In this document: one piece after another, positions 1 through 8,735 of the stretch | Numbering within the stretch: the stretch's first letter is position 1 | Layout: each line of letters opens with the position of its first letter | Notes under the pieces: generated by a model | Database searches by the model: none | Told to the model about the DNA's origin: nothing | The model's input: only the letters and a program-made list of their open reading frames with translations | From: ZC4RG20 sp963782445 | Lineage (GTDB): Bacteria; Pseudomonadota; Gammaproteobacteria; Steroidobacterales; Rariloculaceae | Assembly (NCBI GenBank): GCA_963782445.1 | Contig: CAWAJM010000001.1 | Location: forward strand, 1,488,001 to 1,552,000 | Length of the DNA: 64,000 nucleotides | Direction: 5' to 3' | Made by a program: the position numbers and the translations under genes

Positions 1-681
1 AACGTCGACCATGGGCGGCGTTTCCTCTTCGTCCCCGGGCACGTGCTGGCGGCCCACGGCCTCGGCTACGTCGGCAGGCAGGCTCCAAGACTCGACGATC
101 GCCTTGCCGACCTCGGCGTGCCACTGATCGACGAGCTCGGCGAGATCGTCGGGTGAGGAGAACAGTTCCGGGTACTGCGGCGCGCGGCTCAGCAGATAGA
201 TGCGGCCGATATTGTGGATGAGTCCGACGACGAGCGCCTCGTCCGGTTTCACGGCACCGCTCGCTTGCGCGACGAGGTAAGCCGCAGCCGCGGCACGGCC
301 GGTGCGTTGCCACTCGGGCGCGAGCAGCGGCTCGGCCGCCTTGAATTCGGCGCTCGCGCGCAGCTGGCGCAGCGCGAACGTCGTCGCCGCCGTCTGAACC
401 ATGCCTGCGCCGACGCGCGAGATCGCGACGCGCAGGTCCGTCGTCTCTTTGCCGGTGCGGCGAAACGCCGACGAGTTCGCCATCGTCAGGATTGTGCCGA
501 CGAGGGCCGGCTCCGTGCCGACGATGCGCGCCAGTTGGTCTATGTGAAAGTCCGGATTCGCCAGCGCATTGCGAATGCGTACGACGACTTCGGGAAGAGA
601 GGGTAGGCGGAGATCTTTGGCGGACAGTTCCTGGGCCAGACTTTCGACGAGGGAAAAAGCTTGCTGTTGTACTTGGGACAC
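1..681 (-). CDS. HDOD domain signalling protein (C-terminal part cut by window edge)
   Basis: The frame stays open from a GTG at 681 to the window edge, so the C-terminus is missing. GTG at 681 is preferred because GAGGA lies six bases upstream; a GTG two codons earlier abuts that SD. The product has an HDOD-type helical fold: an N-terminal LPSLPEVVVRIR segment, then the repeat typical of these proteins (DQLARIVGTEPALVGTILTMAN), and a later LIHNIGRIYLL segment where HD enzymes carry metal ligands. HDOD proteins usually act as non-catalytic regulators in two-component and cyclic-di-GMP networks. The neighbouring histidine kinase and response regulators fit such a role. The family call is firm; the signal and partners are unknown. 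Confidence 0.8.
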   Translation of the reverse strand, partial: MSQVQQQAFSLVESLAQELSAKDLRLPSLPEVVVRIRNALANPDFHIDQLARIVGTEPALVGTILTMANSSAFRRTGKETTDLRVAISRVGAGMVQTAATTFALRQLRASAEFKAAEPLLAPEWQRTGRAAAAAYLVAQASGAVKPDEALVVGLIHNIGRIYLLSRAPQYPELFSSPDDLAELVDQWHAEVGKAIVESWSLPADVAEAVGRQHVPGDEEETPPMVDV

Positions 682-995
682 GACCACTCCTCGACCATGA
701 CGGTGCCACTCTATTTCTTAGAGGGGCGTCATAGTTATCGGTCGCTGACCGCGGGGCTTGAGGGGGAGAGGCGCGGGCGATCCGAATTGCGTGACGCCGC
801 GCGGACTTGGGCGTGGCGGCCGGCCGTTGGGGCTGGATGGAATGACAGATCGCGGAAGGGATGCGAATCGGGGGAAGCCCATGCGGCTGCAAGACCCGCA
901 TGCGAACCGTGCGCGAGCGCGGAAGCGCTTGAACGACGCGAGCGGCGCCCTTGATCGGTCACGGACGATCTCAATGATCGGGGCAATGACGTGCG
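682..995. other. Intergenic region, no gene recognised
   Basis: GC-rich spacer between the HDOD start and the histidine kinase stop. Short open frames on both strands have arginine/proline-rich, low-complexity translations with no SD and look like noise. The promoter of the HDOD gene should lie here, but no convincing -35/-10 pair is visible. Confidence 0.5.
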
Positions 996-2129
996 CTACT
1001 GGTTTCGCGGGAGCGAGACGGAAAAGCACGTACCGTGTTGGGCCGACGACGAGACTCGAGCGGTTCCACCATGGGCCGCCGCGACTTCCCGGACGATATA
1101 CAGCCCCAAGCCTAGGCCCCCGTCCCGCTGCCCGCGCCGCCGAACGCCAGCAAGGGCGCCGCGCGTCAGCGGGTCGAAGATCGTCGCCTGAATCTTCTCG
1201 GAAATCGGGACGCCTTGGTTGTGGACCGAGATTTCGACGGCCTCCGATCCGCCGCTGATGTTGACGCGGATCGGCGAGTCCGATGCGCCATGCACGAGTG
1301 CGTTCCTAATCAGGTTCGACAGCATCTGCTTGAGGCGCCCTTCGTCCCAGTCCCCAAAGGTCTCGCCGGCGCATTCGAGTTGGAGTTCCCGATCGGAATG
1401 GACGGCGGTAAACCCGTCCACTACGTCGCGAACGACGGCGGCTAGGTCGAAGCGCTGCAGCGACACAGGCAACGGCTTGCCCAGCCGCGTGCGAGTGAAA
1501 TCGGCGAGATCGCCGATGAGTTCCTCCATTGTCCGAATGCTCTTGAGCGCGCGATCGGCCGCGCGTCTTTGCTCGCTCGAATCACTCAGTTGCTGCAACT
1601 GAGCGGCGGCTTGCAGGGTCGCGAGCGGATCGCGCAGGTCGTGGCTCAGAATGCCGACGAAAACGTCCCTGGCCCGTTCCACGCCTTGATAAAACCAACG
1701 GATGGCTTCGGTCAGGGACTGATCGATCGCTTCGTTGAAGCGGATGAGCTCGTCGAACCGATTCGCCGCGTCGTCGGAGTCGGTAGCCCAATGACGCACG
1801 ACGCTTGCCCGAAGCGCACGGTATTCGGCGACGAGCTGATCGAGCGAAAAGCCGCTCTGCAGTCGATGCAGCGCATGCACTTGGGCGGTCTGAGTGACGG
1901 TCGGCGCATTTCCGGGCAGCTTGCCGAGGGACTTCTTCCGTTGTTCCTGCTGGGATTGCGGTGACCTCATGTCCTTGACCAGCGCGCCGAGAATCGCGGC
2001 CGCGCCGTTGCGCAATTCGCACGGTGCCATGGTGCTCGAGGCGGGCAAGCAATGGTTCCGAGCGAACGACTCCCAGTCGCCGAGAACCCGTTCGATGTGC
2101 CGTTCGATGAAGTCCGGAAGACTGCTCAT
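996..2129 (-). CDS. Sensor histidine kinase with RsbRD-type N-terminal domain
   Basis: A 377-residue soluble kinase without membrane segments. Residues about 1-150 form an all-helical domain like the RsbRD N-terminal sensor fold (FIERHIERVLGDW at the start, then LDQLVAEYRALR). The HisKA dimerisation helix carries the phospho-acceptor in SHDLRDPLATL, followed by a HATPase_c domain with N-box NLIRNALVHG and G-box GLGLGLYIV. It should autophosphorylate on the histidine and pass phosphate to a receiver domain. No receiver is fused to it; two single-domain response regulators lie 2-4 kb away on the same strand and are candidate partners. The SD before the ATG is weak, so the start is less sure than the family. 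Confidence 0.9.
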   Translation of the reverse strand: MSSLPDFIERHIERVLGDWESFARNHCLPASSTMAPCELRNGAAAILGALVKDMRSPQSQQEQRKKSLGKLPGNAPTVTQTAQVHALHRLQSGFSLDQLVAEYRALRASVVRHWATDSDDAANRFDELIRFNEAIDQSLTEAIRWFYQGVERARDVFVGILSHDLRDPLATLQAAAQLQQLSDSSEQRRAADRALKSIRTMEELIGDLADFTRTRLGKPLPVSLQRFDLAAVVRDVVDGFTAVHSDRELQLECAGETFGDWDEGRLKQMLSNLIRNALVHGASDSPIRVNISGGSEAVEISVHNQGVPISEKIQATIFDPLTRGALAGVRRRGQRDGGLGLGLYIVREVAAAHGGTARVSSSAQHGTCFSVSLPRNQ

Positions 2130-2607
2130 ATTGCCAGTCCGAATTGGTGGAAACCGCCATTATTCTTTCTTGAAGTCTATATCGGCGGTGGCCTTGCGTT
2201 GCTCCGGAGGACGCAAATTTAATCTAGGTTAACTTCGCGTCGGCCGGTGCAAGGGACGGTTGCCGGTGCCACGGAGCCAACGGGGAGGGTACGCTCCGGC
2301 CTAGTTCCCGGGGGGCGAACGTTCCGATACCGAAATGTGCTTGGCATTGGCGGGGAATTTGCTGGCGCGCCTGATGCCGTGCCAAGGCTTCGTCAACCTG
2401 ATTGAGCGAGCGAGCCCAGCGGGCCGGCCTCCAGTTCATGCAGACGGAAGCGCACGTGCTAATCGAGCGCCGGGGCTGACACTTTTTGTCCTGGGTGCCG
2501 AAATTGCTTTTATGCGGCACGGTACTTGCTTCCTTGCAGTACTCAAGGCTACCCAAACGGGTAGCCGGCTTCGAAATACCGAAGACTGGAGTGCCCAAAT
2601 TCAGGTT
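2130..2607. other. Intergenic region with structured leader at its right end
   Basis: Separates the leftward histidine kinase from a rightward small gene. The open frame upstream of 2608 has no coding character. The only clear structure is the run of stem-loops at 2522-2584, listed separately. Confidence 0.5.
2522..2584 (+). ncRNA. Three consecutive stem-loops upstream of a small gene
   Basis: Hairpin 1 pairs GTACT 2522-2526 with AGTAC 2538-2542. Hairpin 2 is a perfect 8-bp stem, GGCTACCC 2547-2554 with GGGTAGCC 2559-2566, loop AAAC. Hairpin 3 pairs CTTCG 2569-2573 with CGAAG 2580-2584. They end 23 bases before the ATG at 2608. The order is loosely like a GEMM cyclic-di-GMP aptamer, including GGTAGCCGG followed by TACCGA, but the conserved GCAAA core segments are absent, so no riboswitch class is assigned. 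It may be an mRNA leader structure or an attenuator. Confidence 0.4.
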
Positions 2608-3048
2608 ATGGGAAATTCATCGGACGACGTATTGCTTGCGTTCATCGACCGACTCCCCGCAACCCTCAAGGCTGTCGTGCTCGCGCGGTGTTGCATGGCG
2701 TTCGGGCGGCTCCAGACAGGGCAAAGGCAAGACTTGCCGGGGACTCTTCGAGCCATTCTCAAGGCGGGCGACGGCGAACGGCGCGCCCATGCGTGCGCTC
2801 AGTTGGCCGCAACGCTGGAGCTCGTCCTGCGCACGCCCGAAGCTCCCGTGCCTTCGGTGCCGCCCGGACGCGCTGAGCTCCGCGTGGAGAATGTCGATCT
2901 GAATGCGCCGCTGACGCAAAAGCACTGGAAGGCCGCGATGCGTGAATTCATGGAGCTCAAGGAAGCGTTCTTCGCTCCGCAAGCGCTGGCGAGCGTGCTC
3001 GTCGATGCTGCCTTCGTGCAGGGTGCGCGCGAAGTGCCGCAGCGCTGA
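2608..3048 (+). CDS. Hypothetical protein, about 146 residues
   Basis: Not recognised. The start is placed at ATG 2608, in the middle of a longer open frame, because coding character begins there (MGNSSDDVLLAFIDRLP) and the structured leader ends just upstream; AGG three bases before the ATG is a weak SD. The protein looks mostly helical and soluble, with no signal peptide or membrane segment. A central helical part (LKAVVLARCCMAFGRLQTG) is followed by an alanine-rich helix and an acidic/aromatic C-terminal helix. A bidirectional-looking terminator follows about 100 bases downstream. Context suggests a regulatory or stress role, but nothing in the sequence proves it. Confidence 0.55.
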   Translation: MGNSSDDVLLAFIDRLPATLKAVVLARCCMAFGRLQTGQRQDLPGTLRAILKAGDGERRAHACAQLAATLELVLRTPEAPVPSVPPGRAELRVENVDLNAPLTQKHWKAAMREFMELKEAFFAPQALASVLVDAAFVQGAREVPQR

Positions 3049-3153
3049 CGCAACTCGCGAATCCGCGCCGCCGATGCGCAGCGCTGTTGCTTCAGTGTTC
3101 GCCTCGGCAGGCCCGCGATCGAGTGTACGGCGCGAACGGAAAGGGCGCGAACA

Positions 3154-3179
3154 GAAAGGGAGCCCGAAGGCTCCCTTTC
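3154..3179. terminator. Hairpin between convergent genes
   Basis: Perfect 11-bp stem (3154-3164 with 3169-3179) closed by a CGAA tetraloop, midway between two convergent genes. There is no long T tract on either side, but the A/T pairs at the stem base give short U runs in both directions. Probably terminates the leftward SYLF gene and the rightward small gene. Confidence 0.75.
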
Positions 3180-3219
3180 CACGAGGCGCCGCTTGCGCGG
3201 CGGCGCTCGTCGCCTCGAA

Positions 3220-3882
3220 TCAGGCGTTATCCTTATTGAGTTTGTCGCTGGGCCAGAACTTCAGGCCGCTAACGTCGACGCCTGCGATCAGGCCGCCGTC
3301 CGTCATGCGATAAACCTCTACGCCGTTGTGCCAAGCGGCCTCCGACTGGGCGCCGGACTTGCCGGCCGTTGCCTGCGCCGAGGAAGCGCCCGTCCATTCG
3401 CCTCTGGTGAAATCGTTGTAGGTCTTCTCATTCTTGAACAGCAGAATCAGCTTGTAGTTCGAGAGGCCGGCCGTGAGACCAACGCCGGCGCCGCCGACAT
3501 GCATGAACGTTTCATTGCTCGAAGCCTCGCGGCTCTTGAGCCCCGCAGAAGTCATTGCAACGCCGGTGCCGCCGACGCCCGTCACGATGGCGCCGCCCTT
3601 CGTCGTGTCAAAAACGGCGAATCCGTAGGCCTGATCGAGCGCCTGCTCTGCGTTCTTGTTCTGTTGGCGCAGCTGGGAGATGGTTTGCTCTGCCATCTTC
3701 TCGAGTTCTTTCCGATTCTGTGCCGGCGTGCCATGCAGGTTAGCCTCCCCGGTTTGATGCGGCGGCAGCCCATTGTGGGCGCCGGCCGCATCGTCGCGGT
3801 CCAGCGGGCCGGCCACGGCCGAGCCGCAGATCAGAGCGACGGTGGCGGCGATGGCTGTATACGAAGCGGTCTTCCATTTCAT
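3220..3882 (-). CDS. Ysc84/SYLF-domain lipid-binding exported protein
   Basis: 220 residues with a signal peptide (lysine-rich start, hydrophobic stretch, cleavage near SAVAGP). After a short linker and a helix (QNRKELEKMAEQTISQL), the body is a SYLF (Ysc84, DUF500) domain with its typical order: YGFAVFDTTKGG, GGTGVAMT, then the glycine-rich VGGAGVGLTAGLSNYKL. Bacterial SYLF proteins are exported and thought to bind lipids; their function is poorly known. AGGAGG lies just before the ATG, a strong start. The gene stands alone and ends before a strong hairpin terminator. Confidence 0.9.
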   Translation of the reverse strand: MKWKTASYTAIAATVALICGSAVAGPLDRDDAAGAHNGLPPHQTGEANLHGTPAQNRKELEKMAEQTISQLRQQNKNAEQALDQAYGFAVFDTTKGGAIVTGVGGTGVAMTSAGLKSREASSNETFMHVGGAGVGLTAGLSNYKLILLFKNEKTYNDFTRGEWTGASSAQATAGKSGAQSEAAWHNGVEVYRMTDGGLIAGVDVSGLKFWPSDKLNKDNA

Positions 3883-4146
3883 TCGATATTCCTCCTAATC
3901 GTTCGTCGGCCGCAAACCAGCAAAGTGCGTGCCAGCGAAAAAAGACTGCATTCCATACAAAGAGATAAGGTACGATCGCCGATGGCTCCGCGTCCGGGCC
4001 GATTGTCTGAAGGCGCCGCAGTTGGTCGCCGCATTGCTTTTTGGCCTCGGCAGGGCTACGGATGCGTTCCCTCACTCGGCGGCGCGCGTGCCGTCGGGCG
4101 GGGCGCGTTCTGGGGGGCGCTGCTATTTACCGATCCAGACGGGCTA

Positions 4147-4527
4147 TCACGCGCACTGAGAAAGATGAAACCTGAGTAAGGTAGTTAGAGAATCGACACT
4201 GGTCGGCTTGAGCAAGTAATGGTCGAAACCGGCAAGCGCAGAGGCATCCGCCAGGCGCTGGTCGGTCCATCCGGTCAGTGCCAAAATGACGGTCGCTTTC
4301 GCCCACGGCTCTGTCCGGATGCGCCGACACACTTCGATTCCGTCGATGTCCGGGAGGCCGACATCCAACACTATGGCTCGCGGGCGCAATCTGGACGCGA
4401 GTTTGAGCGCTTCTTGGCCCGTGGTGGCCACGAAGGCCCTGTAGCCCCTTGTGTCGAGCAGGATGGCCAGGGACTCGACCGTGTCACGGTCGTCGTCGAC
4501 GCACAGGATCCTCGGTGCCGGTGTCAT
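4147..4527 (-). CDS. Single-domain response regulator (CheY-like)
   Basis: A lone receiver domain of about 126 residues from the internal ATG at 4527; an upstream ATG at 4584 would add a non-conserved tail. The receiver shows the acidic pocket (CVDDDRD), the phospho-acceptor aspartate in VLDVGLPDIDG, the switch threonine in ALTGWTD and the conserved lysine in LLKPTS. With no output domain it must act through partners, for example as a phosphate shuttle or an allosteric ligand for a kinase or phosphatase. The histidine kinase at 996-2129 is a plausible donor. Confidence 0.85.
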   Translation of the reverse strand: MTPAPRILCVDDDRDTVESLAILLDTRGYRAFVATTGQEALKLASRLRPRAIVLDVGLPDIDGIEVCRRIRTEPWAKATVILALTGWTDQRLADASALAGFDHYLLKPTSVDSLTTLLRFHLSQCA

Positions 4528-4807
4528 CGTTATTCGTACCGCGTCGCTGTTCGTATCTCGTCTTCCCGAACCTGAGCATGGCACAATTCATGCCAACGTT
4601 CGGAAATGTCCCCAGCATCAAGTTCTTGCCATGGATGCAGAGGGTGTCGCGTGCCTTTCGGATCTCCGCGAGCCGCTGGCGCCTGTCGCCGATTGGCGAC
4701 TCAGAAGGGAGCCCGACTTAATTTCAATTGCCAGCTCAATTGGTTGCGACCGTCGTCAATTGCCAACGCGGCAAAGGGTTGGCACCGACTTCACGGTTCC
4801 TTCGAGG

Positions 4808-5110
4808 TCATTGGGCCGCAGGACCGAGCCGCCAACAGGTTTGTCCCGTCGATTGGAAGCTGGGGCTTTCGTAGTCCACGCATCGATAGTACGTGGCGCG
4901 CGGGCCGCCGCGCCAGTACGTAATAAGGACGCTGCGTCCGTTGGACAGTGCGAGCGCATCGGAAGAAACCAGCACGGCGCGGAACATGACCGTCAAGTCC
5001 TGCTCGCTGATGTCGGGCAGTACGGTCCATGAATCGTTCGGTGCTTGCGCCACTGCGTGCAGAGCGGCGCCACTCGTGAGCGCGAAAGCGATTGTTGGGA
5101 GCAGCTTCAT
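4808..5110 (-). CDS. Small exported hypothetical protein
   Basis: 100 residues with a clear signal peptide (MKLLPTIAFALTSGAALHA, cleavage near VAQA). The mature part has two cysteines (YYRCVDY and QTCWRL) that could form a disulfide, and a hydrophobic LITYWRGG strand, so a small beta-rich periplasmic or secreted protein is likely. GGAGG lies about ten bases before the ATG. No family recognised. It is monocistronic on this strand, upstream of the response regulator at 4147. Confidence 0.7.
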   Translation of the reverse strand: MKLLPTIAFALTSGAALHAVAQAPNDSWTVLPDISEQDLTVMFRAVLVSSDALALSNGRSVLITYWRGGPRATYYRCVDYESPSFQSTGQTCWRLGPAAQ

Positions 5111-5342
5111 TGGTTCGGCCTCCGTTTAGGCGATCATCGTTCTCGATGATATCGGACCGGCAGGGGCGGAGGCCTCTCGTACGGAATTCGCTCTAGGTGG
5201 GGCTACGAGTTGCCGTGCAATCGCAGTGTTACGGCGACGACGAGGTTGTGTAGCCGAGTTCGGCTATGACGTTCGGGGCAGCGCGGGCGGTCGGCCAAGT
5301 CCGTCGCCGAGCCGCGCGACATTTTTCTTATGAAGACGGTTA

Positions 5343-5660
5343 TCAGTCTTTCTTCTTCGGGAAGAGAGTCTGTAGAACCTTGGCTTTCTTATAGTGCTCT
5401 TGCAGCAGGCCTTTCGCCAATTTGGTTGCTGCTTCCTCTGGGTCGTCCTCAGTGAATCCAGTCGTCGATCCGAAGACTTTGCTACGGACTGTCACTAGCA
5501 TCTGGGACTCGCCGATGGCCCACCAGTGAAACTTCGCTCCGTCCACGTAGATTTCCGTGCCTTTTAGCACTCTCGTCGTCACCGACTCCGATGAATCTGG
5601 TGTGGAGTCGTCGTCGGAACCGTCATCGATGTACGGCATGGGATCTTTGGGCGGCATCAT
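5343..5660 (-). CDS. Hypothetical protein with acidic N-terminus
   Basis: 105 residues, not recognised. The first 30 residues are rich in Asp, Ser and Pro (DDGSDDDSTPDSSES) and probably disordered. The remainder looks like a small alpha/beta domain (TEIYVDGAKFHWWAIGES, then a long C-terminal helix) ending in a lysine-rich tail. GGAG sits six bases before the ATG, supporting a real gene. There is no signal peptide, so it is probably cytoplasmic. It lies just downstream of the second response regulator on the same strand and might be co-transcribed with it. Confidence 0.55.
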   Translation of the reverse strand: MMPPKDPMPYIDDGSDDDSTPDSSESVTTRVLKGTEIYVDGAKFHWWAIGESQMLVTVRSKVFGSTTGFTEDDPEEAATKLAKGLLQEHYKKAKVLQTLFPKKKD

Positions 5661-5734
5661 TGCGCTCCAACTGGAGAACTCGACCTTGGCAACCTACAGG
5701 AGCTCCGGCGCCAATGGCTATGAATGTGTTCACA

Positions 5735-6103
5735 CTAAACACAGTGACGCGTGATTGTGTGGCACAGCAAATCGATGTCTATTGGTTTGTGGAAGTGAGC
5801 GACGACTTCGAACTTCCCAGAGAGCCGCGGATCATCTAATCCCGATATCGTTATTACGGGAATGGAGCAACGGGCGGTCCTTTTTTCGAGTTCAGCCAGT
5901 AGTTCCCAGCCTGTCATCCAGGGAAGAAGCAGATCGAGAACCACCAAATCTGGACGGTTATCGGACGTAATTGTGTCCAGGGCTGCCGCGCCGTTTTCAG
6001 CTGTTTGCACCTCAAAACCGCGCTGCATCATCAAGATACGCAGCGATTCTCTCTCGTCTGCGTTGTCTTCGACCAAGAGGACCGTCGGTTTCAGAAATGG
6101 CAC
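5735..6103 (-). CDS. Single-domain response regulator (CheY-like)
   Basis: A receiver domain of about 122 residues. GTG at 6103 is chosen over GTG 6124 because GAGG lies seven bases upstream and the domain starts right after it (KPTVLLVEDNADE). Landmarks: acidic pair VEDN, phospho-acceptor aspartate in VVLDLLLPWMTG, switch residue in TISGLDD and lysine in HFHKPID. There is no output domain. With the regulator at 4147 and the kinase at 996 it makes a cluster of separate phosphorelay parts, though which kinase serves which receiver cannot be read from sequence. Confidence 0.85.
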   Translation of the reverse strand: MPFLKPTVLLVEDNADERESLRILMMQRGFEVQTAENGAAALDTITSDNRPDLVVLDLLLPWMTGWELLAELEKRTARCSIPVITISGLDDPRLSGKFEVVAHFHKPIDIDLLCHTITRHCV

Positions 6104-6513
6104 GGGATAACCTCGGAGCCACACGGGTAGTGCTCGTTACCATAACATGTGAACTACGCCGCACGTAGCTGTCTTTGTGTATAGCGGCGCTAAACGCACG
6201 AGCGTCGCGTTGGTAAGGTATTCCCTGAACGCGGAATAGATCGAGCATGCTCCGAATCTCGTCTACGGAGGAAAGAGCGTTCAAAGGGACGAGGACGACC
6301 CCGAGCGAGTCCTCTTCCAACTTGCCGGCGGCATGGCGGTTCGCGACTCCCCCGACATGGCTGGCGGGCTTAAATTTTCCGCTCGCTTCGACGCGATGTT
6401 TCACGGGATGAGACGGCCTGGTATACGGTCGCCGGTTAGTAATCGTTTACTTAGTGGGTGTAATGACCGACCCAGCGATGCGGTTAAGGGAAACGCGTTG
6501 AAGCAGCGCGACG
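6104..6513. other. Intergenic region, possible decayed small gene
   Basis: About 410 bases without a convincing gene. A leftward GTG-initiated frame from 6404 has a plausible protein-like middle (LVPLNALSSVDEIRSML) but lacks an SD and runs into the response regulator in another frame, so it may be a remnant. Promoter elements for the response regulator should lie here. Confidence 0.4.
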
Positions 6514-7446
6514 CTATCTGCCGTCAAGTTTGCTGTCGTAGGTCCAAACGGGATCGTCGCAGAGACCGCAATCTGACCCCAGGAACATGCGGGCTGCCGA
6601 GCCGTCCCCGCGCAGCTGCCAGTCGAGCCAATTCACGACGATCTCGGATGCGCGGCCGCCGTTCGGCTCCCAGTAGGTGCCGCCATGGCCTTTGTTGCCA
6701 TTGACGACGGCAACCGGAACATGATCTATCTTCTCGAAATCGTCCATGCCGTTGGCATACGCGATATCCGTCGGGCCGCCGAGAATATAAAGCGTCGGCG
6801 TATGGAGGTCCTTGAGCAGGTCCTTGGTCTCGACCATTCCGCCCATTTTCGTTTCGCCTTTGACGAAGAGCCCGCTGTTCATGATCACGACGGTTTTGAC
6901 GCGCGCGTCGCCTGCGACTGTGAGCGCTTGAATCCCGCCGCAGCTGAACCCCGAGATGGCGATCGCGCCAGGATCGATGCGCCCGTAGTAGCGGCTGCCG
7001 GATCTCTGGTTCTCGGCGAGCGCCCAGTCGATCGCGGCTCGCAATTGCTCTGGACGCGTCGGCGCGTAGTTTTCGATGCTCGTGTCGGCAGGCCGGGGCG
7101 GGGCCTGGGTCTTGCCGGGACCATTGTAGATGCCGCCCGGAGCGATGGCGAGGTAGCCGTGCGAGGCGATATTCAGCAGATGGAGTCGGGCACTCGCGCC
7201 ATCATTGGAGCAGCCGCCGTTGCCGAATATGTAGACGCCGAGCTTCGTGTGTCCGAGCTTGCCGAGGTCGGCTGGACGGTAGACGACCTGATCGGGCAGG
7301 CCAGGGTCGATTTCCTTGAGCGGCGTATAAGGGCCGGTTCCCGGCGTGTCGGGGATCGCGTCCAGGTTTTTCGGCGGCTGTGCCTGCGCCGCAATGGCTG
7401 CCATTGCGAGGAAGGTCGCGAGTAGCGTTCTGCGCGCGCTCATCAT
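6514..7446 (-). CDS. Exported alpha/beta hydrolase
   Basis: 310 residues from ATG 7446 (GAGGGA four bases upstream; the upstream frame extension is not signal-like). A signal peptide ends near AAIAAQAQ. The fold shows a GxSxG-type nucleophile elbow, GFSCGG, preceded by IDPGAIAIS, and a late GNKGHGGTYW segment that probably carries the catalytic histidine. An aspartate in the ILGGPTDIAY region is a candidate third residue. Substrate unknown; periplasmic esterase or cutinase-like enzymes are typical relatives. Three exported hydrolases lie in a row here on the same strand, each with its own SD and sizeable spacers, so they may be separate transcripts. Confidence 0.85.
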   Translation of the reverse strand: MMSARRTLLATFLAMAAIAAQAQPPKNLDAIPDTPGTGPYTPLKEIDPGLPDQVVYRPADLGKLGHTKLGVYIFGNGGCSNDGASARLHLLNIASHGYLAIAPGGIYNGPGKTQAPPRPADTSIENYAPTRPEQLRAAIDWALAENQRSGSRYYGRIDPGAIAISGFSCGGIQALTVAGDARVKTVVIMNSGLFVKGETKMGGMVETKDLLKDLHTPTLYILGGPTDIAYANGMDDFEKIDHVPVAVVNGNKGHGGTYWEPNGGRASEIVVNWLDWQLRGDGSAARMFLGSDCGLCDDPVWTYDSKLDGR

Positions 7447-7633
7447 TGTGTCCCTCGACCAGCCCGTTTGACGGTGCCACAGCATAGTCCTGGGCACCGA
7501 CCCTCTGCAAACGATGGACCGCTACGGTCGATATCGGCCGGCTGTTTCTCGACGCTCTAGTGCGGAGGTCGCTACTTCCCCGAGCCGGTGCGGTCCATAA
7601 GGGACGGGGCGCAACGTAATAACCATTGCTGGA

Positions 7634-8608
7634 TCAAAACACATCGAGATCGTTCGCGATCATGACCGGTCCCGAATAGCGCCGTCCTATCATTCGCAGG
7701 TAGCGCATGAGGTCTGCGGCCGAGGGATTTCGCGCGACCAGGTGTGTAATCACTAATTCGTGTACCTTGGCCTGGCCTGCAATCTCGCCCACTTGGTCGG
7801 GCGTGATGTGATGTTCCGTCAAATGCCGCGGCATGTCCTGGCCGGTGGGATTGACCGCTGCCTGCTTACGGAAGCCCGGGGTCAGGATGCCGTCGAGGTC
7901 GATCATTTCGGAGACGAGCAGGTCAGCGCCGCTTGCGAGCGCCTCGACCGCTGGGCTCGGCCCAGTATCGCCCGTATAGACCATCGAACGCCCGGGCGCA
8001 TCGAAGCGGTAGGACAGCGACTTGTAGCGCTTGTCGAGGTTGCTGCCCGGTGCGAAGCTGTAATGAGTGTTTTCGCGCGCAGTAATTTTCATCGGTCCGA
8101 CCTCGACGGTGCTGCCGTCGACGAGCTCGAAGACTTTCACGGACCTGCGGGGATCGGCGAACGGCTTGCCGGCAAACCCATAGCCTGCCGCGGCGCTCGG
8201 CATCGTCGCCGCGATAAGTCCATCGACGAGTTCCTTGGTTCCGGGCGGGCCGTAGATATCGAGCACCGCCGGAACGCCCAGCTGATTACGCAAGCCAATG
8301 AGCGCGGAAAGCCCGCCGATATGGTCGAAGTGCAGGTGGCTGATGAAGACCGCCCTGACTTGTCGGAGCTGGACCCCCGCCTTCGCGAGCTGCTCGCAGG
8401 CGCCGTCGCCCACGTCGACCAGATAGGCGTCCCTCCCGATAAGAATCGCATTGGCCGGTTCGGACCGATCGGCGATCTCAACCGGACCGCCGTGCGTGCC
8501 GAGGGTGACCCACTTCGGCGCACCCGGAAGCTGGGCTGGCTTTTGGGCAGACGCCCCGCTCGCGGCAAGAGCGACCAAGACTAAGGCACACACTCTTTGC
8601 TTAATCAT
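7634..8608 (-). CDS. Exported metallo-beta-lactamase-fold hydrolase
   Basis: 324 residues from ATG 8608, which has GGGGGAG six bases upstream. After a signal peptide (ends near ASGASAQK) the MBL fold follows: zinc motif HLHFDHIGG, the strand ending in YTGDTGPS with the bridging aspartate, an ENTHYS segment and a final HLVARN histidine. The arrangement resembles the RNase Z/arylsulfatase-like subgroup of the superfamily rather than true beta-lactamases. The substrate cannot be named. Located between two other exported hydrolases on the same strand. Confidence 0.88.
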   Translation of the reverse strand: MIKQRVCALVLVALAASGASAQKPAQLPGAPKWVTLGTHGGPVEIADRSEPANAILIGRDAYLVDVGDGACEQLAKAGVQLRQVRAVFISHLHFDHIGGLSALIGLRNQLGVPAVLDIYGPPGTKELVDGLIAATMPSAAAGYGFAGKPFADPRRSVKVFELVDGSTVEVGPMKITARENTHYSFAPGSNLDKRYKSLSYRFDAPGRSMVYTGDTGPSPAVEALASGADLLVSEMIDLDGILTPGFRKQAAVNPTGQDMPRHLTEHHITPDQVGEIAGQAKVHELVITHLVARNPSAADLMRYLRMIGRRYSGPVMIANDLDVF

Positions 8609-8735
8609 ACAAAACTCCCCCCGGAGCGCACTCCATCTGCCCGCGGGCGGATAAGTGCCCCTCGCGAGCGCCAAGACCGTCCCCGCCCTTAGGACTAGAG
8701 CTTAGTTCATGGAAGTATTCATTCTATCTAGTTAT

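Noticed and set aside
2335..2607. Upstream part of the frame before ATG 2608
   Set aside because: It crosses the stem-loops, has no SD and looks non-coding; the start at 2608 is preferred.
6012..6404. 130-codon leftward gene
   Set aside because: It overlaps the response regulator in another frame, has no SD, and its second half is antisense-type noise.
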